Notes: generated from the sequence alone by a model not told the origin. A stretch of DNA of 64,000 bases from Hoylesella buccalis ATCC 35310 (GCF_025151385.1 NZ_CP102287.1:620001-684000), one strand, 5' to 3'; positions 26,382 to 34,731 are shown, counted from the first letter of the stretch. Made by a program: numbers and translations.

Positions 26382-26822
26382 ATGACATCAGAAAACAAAG
26401 CATATAATAAGTTAATCGAAGCTGGAGTGCACCCTTCAGCACAACGGTTGGCCATCATGGAGTTCCTGATGGAAAATCATACCCATCCAACAGTGGAGGA
26501 TGTTTATAAAGGTTTGTGTCCAAAAATTCCAACCCTAAGTAGGACTACCGTTTATAATACGCTGCGTTTATTTTCAGAACATCAAGCTGCTCAAATGATA
26601 ACCATTGACGAGCATCGTGTGTGTTACGATGGTTGTGTAGAGCCCCATGTACATTTTTATTGTAAGAAATGCAAAAGGGTGATAGATTTACCTGAAGAAG
26701 ATGCACCGAAACTTGTTCAGAACAGAAATATTCACGGAAATATTGTTGATGAGATTCAGCTATACTACAAAGGCATCTGCACTGAATGTGCGCAGAAGGA
26801 GATAGCAGAACATTCCAATTAA
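26382..26822 (+). CDS. Fur family transcriptional regulator (2), PerR-like
   Basis: A 146-residue Fur-family regulator distinct from that at 23116. DNA-binding helix is LSRTTVYNTLRLF; the metal domain has EPHVHFYCKKCKRVIDL and GICTECAQKE with two CxxC pairs. The HVHFYCKKC block resembles PerR-type peroxide sensors, but that is only suggestive. Start ATG 26382 is set by the promoter box at 26352. Having two Fur paralogues within 3.3 kb is notable. Downstream lies repeat cluster C. Confidence 0.9.
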   Translation: MTSENKAYNKLIEAGVHPSAQRLAIMEFLMENHTHPTVEDVYKGLCPKIPTLSRTTVYNTLRLFSEHQAAQMITIDEHRVCYDGCVEPHVHFYCKKCKRVIDLPEEDAPKLVQNRNIHGNIVDEIQLYYKGICTECAQKEIAEHSN

Positions 26823-26873
26823 TAGAAAACAATACAATTTTAATTCGTAACTATCTGAATGATAGTTAAATAT

Positions 26874-27005
26874 AAACCCATAGAGATTGGATGCTAATCT
26901 CTATGGGTTTGCTGTCTAAACTCATTGACTTTGACTATCAAACTCTTTGACTTTAACCGCTAAACTCTTTGACTTTGGTTGTCGCACTCAATGACATAGA
27001 ATTTG
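26874..27005. repeat. 22-bp palindromic tandem repeat, cluster C (6 units)
   Basis: Units start at 26874, 26896, 26918, 26940, 26962 and 26984, an exact 22-bp period. Units: AAACCCATAGAGATTGG, AATCTCTATGGGTTTGC, AAACTCATTGACTTTGA, AAACTCTTTGACTTTAA, AAACTCTTTGACTTTGG, GCACTCAATGACATAGA. Units 1 and 2 are reverse complements and can form a 15-bp stem with a 7-nt loop. Located between convergent fur-2 and phosphohexomutase genes. Confidence 0.88.
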
Positions 27006-27051
27006 AAGCAACAAATTGAGCCTCCAGTGAAGGAAGCTCAATTCGTTGCTT
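27006..27051. terminator. Bidirectional hairpin between fur-2 and phosphohexomutase
   Basis: AAGCAACAAATTGAGC pairs with GCTCAATTCGTTGCTT (one mismatch in 16). Short T-runs on either side. It sits 3 nt from the phosphohexomutase stop. Confidence 0.65.
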
Positions 27052-27054
27052 GGT

Positions 27055-28803
27055 TTACTCAAGATGCAGACTTTTCTTGATTGCATTGATTTTTTCATCG
27101 GCCTCTGCATCGCAACGTTCGTAGCATCCGGCACATTTCATCGTGCCTTTTACCTCCAAATAGAACTTTATTTTTGGCTCTGTACCCGATGGCCGAACGC
27201 TCACCTTGGTGCCATCATCGCAGAACCACTGTAGTACATTGCTGGTGTCTGGCATGTCAAGTTTGGAGATGTTTCCATTGATGTCACGCTGTTCAAGCGT
27301 CTGGTAGTCTTTCCAAACAACCACCTTTGAACCTCCAAGATCTGTCGGTGGATTCTTTCTGAAATTCTCCATCATGGTCTTGATTTCGTCTGCACCAGTC
27401 TTTCCAGGACGCACTACATTGACGGTAAACTCCTTGGAGAAACCGTATTCCAGATAGATGTCCAGAAGAAGATCGTAAAGCGTCTTACCTTGATCTTTGG
27501 CGTACGCGCAAATTTCAGCCAAGAGACACATGGCACTCACTGCATCCTTGTCACGAACAAAGTCGGCAGCCATGAAACCATAGCTCTCTTCGCCGCCGCC
27601 GATGTATTTCTTGCCGGGATCAGCAACGCGAATTTCACGGGCAATCCACTTGAAACCAGTATAACAATCTATCATTTCAATGTTGTTCTTCTCGGCAACT
27701 TTCCGAATCACCTCTGTGGTCACGATGGTCTTAACGATATAGTCAGTTGGCTTCAACAGACCCATGTTCTTGCGGTTGGTGATGATGTAATAGAGGAAAA
27801 TCAAGCATGTTTGGTTTCCGTTTATCAAGATCCACTCGCCCTTGTCGTTCTTGCATGCCATGCCAACGCGGTCGGCATCAGGGTCACTGGCCATCACGAT
27901 GTCGGCGTCTAATTGTTTGGCATCGCGCAAAGCCAATGTCAATGCTTCTCCATTTTCAGGGTTTGGAGAAACAACGGTAGGGAAGTTGCCATCCTTTACC
28001 ATCTGTTCCTTAACGCAATGCACGTTGTCGAAGCCCCAATATTTGAGTGATCGCGGAATCATCTTCATACCAGTGCCGTGCAAAGGAGTATAAACAATCT
28101 TCAAATCGTGCTGACGTTTGATCACTTCTGGATCAATGCTGACGGTCTTGACTGCGTCGAGATAAGCCTGATCAATGTCCTCTCCAATGATTTGAAGCAG
28201 CTGTTTGTTACCTTCAAACTTAATATCTTCTACATTTACCTTGTTCACCTCATTGATGATTCCCATATCGTGTGGGGCCAATACTTGTGCGCCGTCTTCC
28301 CAATAAGCCTTGTATCCGTTGTATTCTTTGGGGTTGTGACTAGCTGTAATGTTCACACCAGCTTGGCAACCAAGATGCCTGATAGCGAAAGAACACTCGG
28401 GTGTAGGACGCATGTCGTCGAACAAATATACCTTGATGCCATTGGCCGTGAAGATGTCTGCAACACTTTCAGCGAATTTACGACTGTTGTTGCGGCAATC
28501 ATGGCACACGACAACGGATATGTCAGCACGATCTTGGAAGTTTTTCTTCAGGTAATTGGCAAATCCCTGGGTAGCCATGCCCACCGTGTAGATATTCATA
28601 CGGTTGCTGCCAGCACCCATGATACCGCGAAGTCCACCTGTTCCAAACTCTAAATCTTTGTAGAAAGAATCGATCAAGTCTGTCTTGTCTTCAGCTTCAA
28701 TCTTTGCTTTCACTTCATTCTGGGTCTCCTCATCAAATGCGGGAGTCAACCATTGTTTTGCCTTCTGTTCACACTGGGCAATCAGTTCTGCATTGTTTGC
28801 CAT
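27055..28803 (-). CDS. Phospho-sugar mutase (phosphoglucomutase/phosphomannomutase)
   Basis: A 582-residue alpha-D-phosphohexomutase of PgcA type. FGTGGLRGIMGAGSNRMN is near residue 53, the phosphoserine loop is ITASHNPKEYNGYK with Ser155, the Mg site is SDPDADRVG, and the sugar loop GGEESYGF follows; the end shows RPSGTEPKIKFY. It converts glucose-1-P and glucose-6-P (or mannose forms), feeding sugar nucleotides. The last 30 residues are Cys-containing (KCAGCYERC), a common Bacteroidota tail. A TATCTTTG promoter box is at 28839-28846. Confidence 0.93.
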   Translation of the reverse strand: MANNAELIAQCEQKAKQWLTPAFDEETQNEVKAKIEAEDKTDLIDSFYKDLEFGTGGLRGIMGAGSNRMNIYTVGMATQGFANYLKKNFQDRADISVVVCHDCRNNSRKFAESVADIFTANGIKVYLFDDMRPTPECSFAIRHLGCQAGVNITASHNPKEYNGYKAYWEDGAQVLAPHDMGIINEVNKVNVEDIKFEGNKQLLQIIGEDIDQAYLDAVKTVSIDPEVIKRQHDLKIVYTPLHGTGMKMIPRSLKYWGFDNVHCVKEQMVKDGNFPTVVSPNPENGEALTLALRDAKQLDADIVMASDPDADRVGMACKNDKGEWILINGNQTCLIFLYYIITNRKNMGLLKPTDYIVKTIVTTEVIRKVAEKNNIEMIDCYTGFKWIAREIRVADPGKKYIGGGEESYGFMAADFVRDKDAVSAMCLLAEICAYAKDQGKTLYDLLLDIYLEYGFSKEFTVNVVRPGKTGADEIKTMMENFRKNPPTDLGGSKVVVWKDYQTLEQRDINGNISKLDMPDTSNVLQWFCDDGTKVSVRPSGTEPKIKFYLEVKGTMKCAGCYERCDAEADEKINAIKKSLHLE

Positions 28804-28838
28804 ATCTTTATGCTGTTTAAGTTATACGTATTGTTTGA

Positions 28839-28846
28839 CAAAGATA
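28839..28846 (-). promoter_or_regulatory. -7 box TATCTTTG of the phosphohexomutase gene
   Basis: Perfect TAnnTTTG match on the minus strand, 36 nt upstream of the start codon. Confidence 0.6.
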
Positions 28847-28890
28847 GTAATTTTAAATGAGAATTTTCTGACATTAAGCGTTTTTTTGTA

Positions 28891-28898
28891 CATTTGCA
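28891..28898 (+). promoter_or_regulatory. -7 box TACATTTG of the DUF4491 gene
   Basis: TAnnTTTG match about 59 nt upstream of ATG 28957. Confidence 0.5.
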
Positions 28899-28956
28899 AA
28901 GAGCTTATAAAATAGCGATTGATTAGCAACTTCAAGTTTTAAACTTATCGATAACC

Positions 28957-29274
28957 ATGTATTACAAAGGACTAATAATAGCGGTGTCAACATTTCTTAT
29001 TATCGGACTCTTTCACCCGGTGGTGATTAAGGTAGAGTATAAATGGGGCGTTCGTCCCTGGTGGATATTCCTGGTTATGGGCATTCTGTCTGTCATAGCT
29101 TCACTTTTTGTAGAAGATGTCATGTTTTCATCCCTTCTTGGCGTATTGGGGGCTTCATGTTTGTGGACTATAGGTGAATTGTTCTCTCAAAAAAAACGGG
29201 TTGAAAAAGGATGGTTCCCGATGAATCCGAAGCGAAAAGATCAATACGACATCATCAACTCGGATGAGAAATAA
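28957..29274 (+). CDS. DUF4491 family membrane protein
   Basis: A 105-residue protein with three likely membrane helices: GLIIAVSTFLIIGLFHPVVI, WIFLVMGILSVIASLFV and SLLGVLGASCLWTIGELF, then a hydrophilic C-terminus with PMNPKR. This matches the small DUF4491 family of Bacteroidota and Firmicutes, of unknown function. It precedes rlmH by about 80 nt on the same strand. Confidence 0.82.
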   Translation: MYYKGLIIAVSTFLIIGLFHPVVIKVEYKWGVRPWWIFLVMGILSVIASLFVEDVMFSSLLGVLGASCLWTIGELFSQKKRVEKGWFPMNPKRKDQYDIINSDEK

Positions 29275-29353
29275 ATATTCTGTGCCGAGAAGTAACAAGC
29301 GAATTCCCCATGAATGGTGATGGAACGAATGTTGTAAGATAACCTTTTATCAG

Positions 29354-29824
29354 ATGAAAACAGAACTAATAGTGGTCGGTAAGACAGATAATCCACATTT
29401 TATCGCAGGTATAGAGGACTATGTACGGAGGATTTGTCATTATGTACCATTCAACATAACCGTGATTCCTGAGCTAAAAAACAACAAGAACAGGGGAGAG
29501 GAACAACAAAAAGTGCAGGAAGGGCGGTTGATTCTTAAGAAGATAGAGGCTGCTGATACTGTGGTCTTATTGGATGAGCATGGCAAAGAATTTCGGAGTG
29601 TAGAATTGGCTTCGTGGATGGAAAAGAAGCAACAATCGGTTAGAAAACTTGTTTTTGTGATCGGTGGCCCATACGGTTTCTCTCCGGAAGTGTATGCGCG
29701 TGCAAATGAGAAGATTTCTTTGTCTAAATTGACATTCTCGCACCAGATGGTTCGACTAATCTTTGTTGAGCAGTTGTATCGAGCTTGTACCATCCTAAAA
29801 GGTGAACCTTATCATCACGAATAG
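29354..29824 (+). CDS. rlmH: 23S rRNA (pseudouridine1915-N3)-methyltransferase
   Basis: A 156-residue SPOUT methyltransferase acting on 23S rRNA helix 69. The SAM-binding knot is VFVIGGPYGFSPEV and the C-terminal motif is LSKLTFSHQMVRLIFVEQLY. Complete. The IS at 29836-31276 is inserted 11 bp after its stop, separating it from what is likely its own terminator (31326-31357). Confidence 0.95.
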   Translation: MKTELIVVGKTDNPHFIAGIEDYVRRICHYVPFNITVIPELKNNKNRGEEQQKVQEGRLILKKIEAADTVVLLDEHGKEFRSVELASWMEKKQQSVRKLVFVIGGPYGFSPEVYARANEKISLSKLTFSHQMVRLIFVEQLYRACTILKGEPYHHE

Positions 29825-29898
29825 CTGCTAAAATCGGGTCAGTCGTAAAACCCAGTTGCATCCCTTTCCCTCATGCACATAATTTCATAAGTATTTGT

Positions 29899-29906
29899 TA
29901 TCTTTG
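29899..29906 (+). promoter_or_regulatory. -7 box TATCTTTG of the IS transposase
   Basis: Perfect consensus only 4 nt upstream of ATG 29911, so the transposase mRNA is predicted leaderless or nearly so. Confidence 0.55.
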
Positions 29907-29910
29907 CATC

Positions 29911-30255
29911 ATGAAGACCGAGCAATTGTTGCGTTGTATCTTTCCTGAGATACTCGCAGATTATTTTGATGTGATAGATATCCAAGAGAGTATTTCCCAG
30001 ATAGACTTCTGGTTGGATGAGCGTAACTTTATGGAAGAAGCAGACCGCAAGTCTGGCACAGTAAGCAGTTACGGCTTTACCGCCGAACGGGTTGTCCATG
30101 ACTTTCCCCTTCGTGGCAAGCCCGTTTACCTTCATGTCCGCCGTCGAAAATGGCGTGACAGTTCCACGGGTGAGATATTCAGTTATTCTTACGATGACCT
30201 GACGGCTGAGGGCAGCAAACTATCCCCTGAGTTCGTTTCTTTTTTAAAAGAATAG
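29911..30255 (+). CDS. IS transposase, N-terminal frame (ISAon1/ISL3-like)
   Basis: A 114-residue protein beginning MKTEQLLRCIFPEILADYFD, ending SFLKE. It corresponds to the separate N-terminal region annotated for ISAon1-type transposases, containing VHDFPLRGKPVYLHVRRRKW. The catalytic part continues in the +1 frame from 30248. The junction TTTTTTAAAAG is a plausible shift site, so this may be a programmed frameshift or two naturally separate proteins. Confidence 0.75.
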   Translation: MKTEQLLRCIFPEILADYFDVIDIQESISQIDFWLDERNFMEEADRKSGTVSSYGFTAERVVHDFPLRGKPVYLHVRRRKWRDSSTGEIFSYSYDDLTAEGSKLSPEFVSFLKE

Positions 30256-31240
30256 AATTGAGTCTACTGCGGAGAGCATTACAGGTATCGGCTCTCATTA
30301 TGGCGTAGACGGTAAGCAGCTTTCCACCCAATACAAGGAGCATTTCAGCGATTATCGCCAGTGGGAGCAGTTGTCGCATGCGGGAGACTGGCTGCTGTTT
30401 GATAAGAACCTGGGAGAGAGCCTGAGTATCGATGAGACTTGTCTGAGCAGCGGTGAGGTCTATACGTTTCTGACCAACAAGGCTGGCAAAGGTGGCAGGG
30501 GTACGCTGGTAGCTGTGGTCAGGGGAACAAAAGCTGAAGATGTGATCCGTGTTCTGGAAAAGATTGACCTTTCCAAAAGAAAGACTGTCAAGGAGATAAC
30601 GCTCGACTTGTCTTCCTCTATGATGATCATTGCGCATACGGTGTTCCCCAAGGCATTCATCACCAGTGACAGGTTTCATGTGCAGAAACTTTACTATGAC
30701 GCTTTGGACGACATGCGTATAGCCTACCGATGGATGGCAAGGGACAGAGAAAATAAGGAGATGAAGGAAGCCAAAGCCAAGAACGAAACCTACAAGCCAT
30801 TAAGATATAGCAACGGTGACACACGCAAGCAACTGCTTGCCAGGGCGAAGTTTATACTGACTAAACACAAGTCCAAGTGGACGGAATCGCAAAGGCTAAG
30901 GGCGGAAATAATCTTTGAAAACTACCCCGAACTCAAAAAAGCCTATGACCTGGCCATGGAACTTACCGATATTTATAATGCCAGAAGCATCAAGGACGCG
31001 GCAAGGCTGAAACTGGCAAGATGGTTTAATAAGGTGGAGAAGTTGGGGGTGGACAACTTCTATACGGTGATTGACACCTTTAAGAACCATTATGATACCA
31101 TACTCAACTTCTTTGTCAACAGAGCCACAAATGCTAATGCAGAATCCTTCAACGCAAAAGTCAAATCCTTCAGGGCACAGTTCAGGGGAGTAACGGATAT
31201 TCCTTTCTTCCTTTACAGGCTTATGAAATTATGTGCATGA
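30248..31240 (+). CDS. IS transposase, catalytic frame (DDE, ISL3-like)
   Basis: The frame is open from 30248, just after the stop of frame 2 within the T/A run; the first ATG is 30371 (MSHAGDWLLFDKNLG). DDE-type features include LSIDETCLSSG, DLSSSMMIIAHTVFPKAF, ITSDRFHVQKLYYDAL and the C-terminal NRATNANAESFNAKVKSF, as in ISL3-family transposases, with RefSeq naming such proteins ISAon1 family. The frame ends within the right inverted repeat. Production likely needs a +1 shift from the upstream frame or internal initiation. Confidence 0.8.
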   Translation, partial: KNRIESTAESITGIGSHYGVDGKQLSTQYKEHFSDYRQWEQLSHAGDWLLFDKNLGESLSIDETCLSSGEVYTFLTNKAGKGGRGTLVAVVRGTKAEDVIRVLEKIDLSKRKTVKEITLDLSSSMMIIAHTVFPKAFITSDRFHVQKLYYDALDDMRIAYRWMARDRENKEMKEAKAKNETYKPLRYSNGDTRKQLLARAKFILTKHKSKWTESQRLRAEIIFENYPELKKAYDLAMELTDIYNARSIKDAARLKLARWFNKVEKLGVDNFYTVIDTFKNHYDTILNFFVNRATNANAESFNAKVKSFRAQFRGVTDIPFFLYRLMKLCA

Positions 31241-31325
31241 GAGGAGAGGGATGCAACAGGGTTTTACGACTGACCCCTAAAATCGTGTTATTGATGAGCG
31301 TACAAATGAACAACTAGTTACAAAT

Positions 31326-31357
31326 AAAAAGTCCTGAACATGTGTTCAGGACTTTTT
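31326..31357. terminator. Bidirectional terminator between rlmH/IS and tRNA-Phe
   Basis: AAAAAGTCCTGAACA / TGTTCAGGACTTTTT, a perfect 15-bp stem with T-runs on both strands. It ends tRNA-Phe on the minus strand and probably ended rlmH before the IS insertion. Confidence 0.92.
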
Positions 31358-31376
31358 ATTTGCAACCTTTCTTCTG

Positions 31377-31449
31377 TGGTACCACCAGGAATCGAACCGG
31401 GGACACAAGGATTTTCAGTCCTTTGCTCTACCAACTGAGCTATGGCACC
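31377..31449 (-). tRNA. tRNA-Phe (GAA)
   Basis: Minus-strand cloverleaf from GGTGCCATAGCTCAG (31449) with anticodon loop CTGAAAA (GAA) and T arm GGTTCGATTCC, ending TGGTACCA. CCA is not encoded. Promoter box TACCTTTG on the minus strand at 31466-31473; terminator at 31326-31357. Confidence 0.94.
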
Positions 31450-31465
31450 ATTGCTTTTGCGGTTG

Positions 31466-31473
31466 CAAAGGTA
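31466..31473 (-). promoter_or_regulatory. -7 box TACCTTTG of tRNA-Phe
   Basis: TAnnTTTG match about 17 nt upstream of the mature tRNA on the minus strand. Confidence 0.55.
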
Positions 31474-31619
31474 AGAAATATTATCTAATCATCGAAACTT
31501 TTCTTGAAAAAATGTTACTGATTAATGTTTGTTAACAAACAGAACACACTATGAAAGTGCAGATATACGTCTGTCATCAGAGAAGTTTCCTCTGGTAAGT
31601 ACATACGCAAATAGTTTAT

Positions 31620-32726
31620 TTACAGTGGGTTCCATCCCTGAGCCCGCAGTGTGAATTCCTGATTGTCACGAGTGATTAGTTGAGTTCCCAATGATTCTTT
31701 GGTGATATGTCCAATCATTCGCACGCCTTCTACTTGCTGTATCTTTTCATGATCGGTGATGGGAACAGTGAAAAGCAGTTCGTAGTCTTCGCCGCCATTC
31801 AACGCACAAGTCGTGACGTTCATGTTCAGTTCTTCTGCCATGACAGCTGTTTGGTAGTCAATCGGCAGGTTTTTCTCATAAATTCTACATCCGCATTTGC
31901 TTTGTTTGCATATATGTAGCAATTCACTGCTCAATCCATCAGAGATATCAATCATGGCAGTAGGGTGGATGTTAGCAGTTTGGAGCTTTTCTATGATGTC
32001 GCCTCTTGCTTCTGTTTGCAGTTGTCTTTGCAGCAGATACTCTTTCCCTGCAAAGTCAGGTTGGAAGTTACCAAGCTCGCTAAGTTTCTTCTTCAGATGC
32101 TCAATGAGTTGATTGTCTTGTTCCTTTTGCGCTGCTTTAAGTTTCTTTTTGAGTTCATCTATCTGCTGGTAATATACATCTTTCTCACGCTCTAACAACA
32201 TCAATCCCATATAGGCTGCACCTAAATCACCGCTGACGCAAATCAGGTCAGTGTCTTTTGCGCCGCTGCGATAGACGATGTCTTCCTTCTTTGCTTCCCC
32301 AACGCAGGTAATGCTGATGGCCATACCCGTGCGTGAGGATGTCGTATCACCTCCCACAATGTCCACATGCCATTTATTGCAGGCCATTTGCAGGCCGCTA
32401 TAAAAAGTCTCCATGTCTTCAACTTTAAACCTTTTGTCGATGGCAAGGCTCACCAACAACTGCTTAGGCGTTCCGTTCATGGCAAATATATCGCTGATGT
32501 TTACCATGGCTGACTTGTAGCCAAGATGTTGCATGTCGATGTAAGTGAGGTCGAAATGAACACCTTCCATCAGCATGTCTGTGGTCATCAGTACCTCCTT
32601 GTCAGGATAGTGCATCACGGCGCAATCGTCACCAACACCAAGTTTTGTTGATTGGTTCTGTAATTGGATGTCTTTTGTGAGGTGATCAATGAGTTTGAAT
32701 TCACCCAGTTTTGAAATGTCTGTCAT
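31620..32726 (-). CDS. thiL: Thiamine-monophosphate kinase
   Basis: A 368-residue enzyme phosphorylating thiamine phosphate to thiamine pyrophosphate. N-terminal signature GVGDDCAVM and MLMEGVHFDL, then VGGDTTSSRTG and, in the C-terminal half, MIDISDGLSSEL and NGGEDYELLF are typical of the AIR-synthase-like family. A charged helical insert (about residues 185-225) lengthens it over E. coli ThiL, common in this phylum. It follows the purine nucleoside phosphorylase gene on the same strand after about 135 nt. Confidence 0.92.
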   Translation of the reverse strand: MTDISKLGEFKLIDHLTKDIQLQNQSTKLGVGDDCAVMHYPDKEVLMTTDMLMEGVHFDLTYIDMQHLGYKSAMVNISDIFAMNGTPKQLLVSLAIDKRFKVEDMETFYSGLQMACNKWHVDIVGGDTTSSRTGMAISITCVGEAKKEDIVYRSGAKDTDLICVSGDLGAAYMGLMLLEREKDVYYQQIDELKKKLKAAQKEQDNQLIEHLKKKLSELGNFQPDFAGKEYLLQRQLQTEARGDIIEKLQTANIHPTAMIDISDGLSSELLHICKQSKCGCRIYEKNLPIDYQTAVMAEELNMNVTTCALNGGEDYELLFTVPITDHEKIQQVEGVRMIGHITKESLGTQLITRDNQEFTLRAQGWNPL

Positions 32727-32861
32727 TCGCTTGAGTGGTAATTAGCTGTAAAGTTTATAGATTACAAGGTGAGTTGACAGGAGTATCCAATCACTTTTAT
32801 AGAAACGTGAGCGTGTGGATGTACCTTGTCAACTCACTCATCAGCTTACGGTGAGCATGCC

Positions 32862-33671
32862 TTAACTTCTCTTGATGATTTCGCTCATGATTTCAGTCAT
32901 CAGTGGTTGAGCCTTGTTCGCAGCAGCCTGAACCTCTTCATGAGAAACTTCGACGGGTTGTCCCTCAATGCCTAAATCTGTTATGATGCTCATTCCAAAC
33001 ACCTTGATGCCACAGTGACGAGCCACGATAACTTCGGGTACGGTGCTCATTCCAACAGCGTCACCACCTAAACGATGATACATTCTGTATTCTGCAGGTG
33101 TTTCAAAAGTCGGTCCCTGTACGCCAACGTATACACCATGAACCACTCTGATACCTTTTTCTTTGGCAATTTTGTCAGCCAGTGTTCTTAGTTGTCCGTC
33201 ATAAGCCTCGTGCATGTCAGGGAATCTTGGACCTGCTGGGAAGTTCTTACCATGGAGTGGATGCTCAGGGAAGAAGTTGATATGATCGTCGATAATCATC
33301 AAATCTCCAATATTAAAGTCGGGATTCATTCCTCCCGAGGCATTGGAAACAAACAAAGTTTCAATGCCAAGCTCGTACATGATGCGCTCTGGGAAGGTTA
33401 CTTCTTTCATGTCATAACCTTCATAATAGTGGAATCGGCCTTGCATAGCCATGATGTCCTTGCCACCCAGCTTGCCAAAAATAAGCTTGCCAGAATGACC
33501 TTCCACCGTGGACAGGGGGAAGTTTGGAATGTCAGTATAGGCGAATTCGTAACTATCTGTTATCTCTGAAGCTAATTGTCCTAGTCCGGTTCCCAGGATG
33601 ATTGCTGTCTTTGGACTTGTTGTCATCCTTTCTTTCAACCAGGATGCTGTTTCTTGAATTTTTTCGTACAT
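32862..33671 (-). CDS. Purine nucleoside phosphorylase
   Basis: A 269-residue trimeric-type PNP that splits purine nucleosides with phosphate. Motifs: IILGTGLGQLA near residue 23, GRFHYYEGYDM, FVSNASGGMNP, and GPTFETPAEYRM; ending with EVSHEEVQAA. Start ATG 33671 (MYEKIQETASWL) gives the family-normal N-terminus; an earlier in-frame start at 33704 lies deeper in lpxK. Its first 119 nt overlap the lpxK 3' end in another frame, so lpxK, PNP and thiL probably form one operon. Confidence 0.93.
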   Translation of the reverse strand: MYEKIQETASWLKERMTTSPKTAIILGTGLGQLASEITDSYEFAYTDIPNFPLSTVEGHSGKLIFGKLGGKDIMAMQGRFHYYEGYDMKEVTFPERIMYELGIETLFVSNASGGMNPDFNIGDLMIIDDHINFFPEHPLHGKNFPAGPRFPDMHEAYDGQLRTLADKIAKEKGIRVVHGVYVGVQGPTFETPAEYRMYHRLGGDAVGMSTVPEVIVARHCGIKVFGMSIITDLGIEGQPVEVSHEEVQAAANKAQPLMTEIMSEIIKRS

Positions 33672-34731
33672 AACTAATGATTTTATGGTTGAATGCTTCT
33701 TCATCGTTTTGAAGAAAACTTATTTGTATTGGTAATGAATAAATGGCATTCTTGACTTGGTCAGAAAGGCCGTCTACAGCGATCAGTCGCGTGGCATCTT
33801 TTTCGGTTGTGATGACAATTTTAGGTGAAGAGATTGTCTCAAATTGTGCATTTAGTTTGTCTATGTCTTTCCTTGTGAACAGGTGGTGGTCAGCAAATTT
33901 TAATGGATGAATTTGCTGACAATGGTGTTTCAGGTCTTCATACATTTGCTTAGGCGAAGCGATGCCCGTCACCAAGAGCACGTTTGTCTTCTTAATGGTA
34001 TGGAGAGTGCGAGTTGGTCCGCCAAAAATAGGTTGCAAACTACCATATTTGATTGTCGTAAAGAACAGAGATTGAAAAGGGTAGAGGTCCAGGTTTTTGG
34101 TCAAAACCCGAAACTCCATTGGCTTTAAGTCTTTAGGACATTTGGTCACGATGACGACATCTGCTCGATTTTTCCCACTCAATGGTTCACGTAGACGCCC
34201 CGCTGGCAACAGTTGGTCGTTCATGATGAATCGATGATAGTCTACCAGCAAGATGTTGATTCCTGGCTTTACATAGCGATGTTGGTAAGCGTCATCAAGG
34301 ATGATTACATCAACATCTTTCGTTTCTGCATCAGATGTCAGGTTCTCAATGCCCCTCCTTCTGTTCGCATCCACAGCGACAAAGATGTTGGGGAATTTGG
34401 ATTTCATCTGGAACGGCTCATCCCCAATTTCCTGCATGGTTGAATCTTCGCGCGCCAGTACATAGCCTTTACTTTTTCGTTTATAGCCTCTTGACAGCAC
34501 ACCCACTTTCATCCTGCCACCAAGGAGGCGAACCAGGTATTCAACATGAGGCGTTTTTCCCGTTCCACCCACAGTCATGTTTCCAACGGAGATGATGGGA
34601 ATATCGTATGTCTGTTCTTTCAGGATGCCCATTTCAAACATTTGATTGCGCAACCTTACACCAATTCCATACAGCCAACTCAGTGGCAGCAGCCATTCGT
34701 TAATCTTTATATAATCTCCTTCTGTCCTCAT
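33553..34731 (-). CDS. lpxK: Tetraacyldisaccharide 4'-kinase
   Basis: A 392-residue lipid A kinase that phosphorylates the 4' position of the disaccharide at the inner membrane. The P-loop is VGNMTVGGTGKTPHVEYL and downstream DVIILDDAYQHR is the family hallmark. An N-terminal hydrophobic segment anchors it. The last 45 or so residues (RKNSRNSILVERKDDNKS onward) look unlike conserved LpxK and lie over the PNP start, so the stop may have moved downstream. Core enzyme intact. Confidence 0.92.
   Translation of the reverse strand: MRTEGDYIKINEWLLPLSWLYGIGVRLRNQMFEMGILKEQTYDIPIISVGNMTVGGTGKTPHVEYLVRLLGGRMKVGVLSRGYKRKSKGYVLAREDSTMQEIGDEPFQMKSKFPNIFVAVDANRRRGIENLTSDAETKDVDVIILDDAYQHRYVKPGINILLVDYHRFIMNDQLLPAGRLREPLSGKNRADVVIVTKCPKDLKPMEFRVLTKNLDLYPFQSLFFTTIKYGSLQPIFGGPTRTLHTIKKTNVLLVTGIASPKQMYEDLKHHCQQIHPLKFADHHLFTRKDIDKLNAQFETISSPKIVITTEKDATRLIAVDGLSDQVKNAIYSLPIQISFLQNDEEAFNHKIISYVRKNSRNSILVERKDDNKSKDSNHPGNRTRTISFRDNR

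Larger units (their letters stand above)
29828..31284 (+). mobile_element. Complete ISL3-like insertion sequence with 8-bp target duplications
   Basis: The element spans 29836-31276 (1441 bp). Its ends are inverted repeats of about 57 bp (left 29836-29891, right 31220-31276), beginning GGGTCAGTCGTAAAACCC, differing by a few bases and one indel. Direct repeats CTAAAATC flank it (29828-29835 and 31277-31284), matching the 8-bp duplications of the ISL3 family. Two frames encode the transposase. It lies in the 3' region of rlmH; the right repeat overlaps the end of the transposase frame. Confidence 0.9.
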
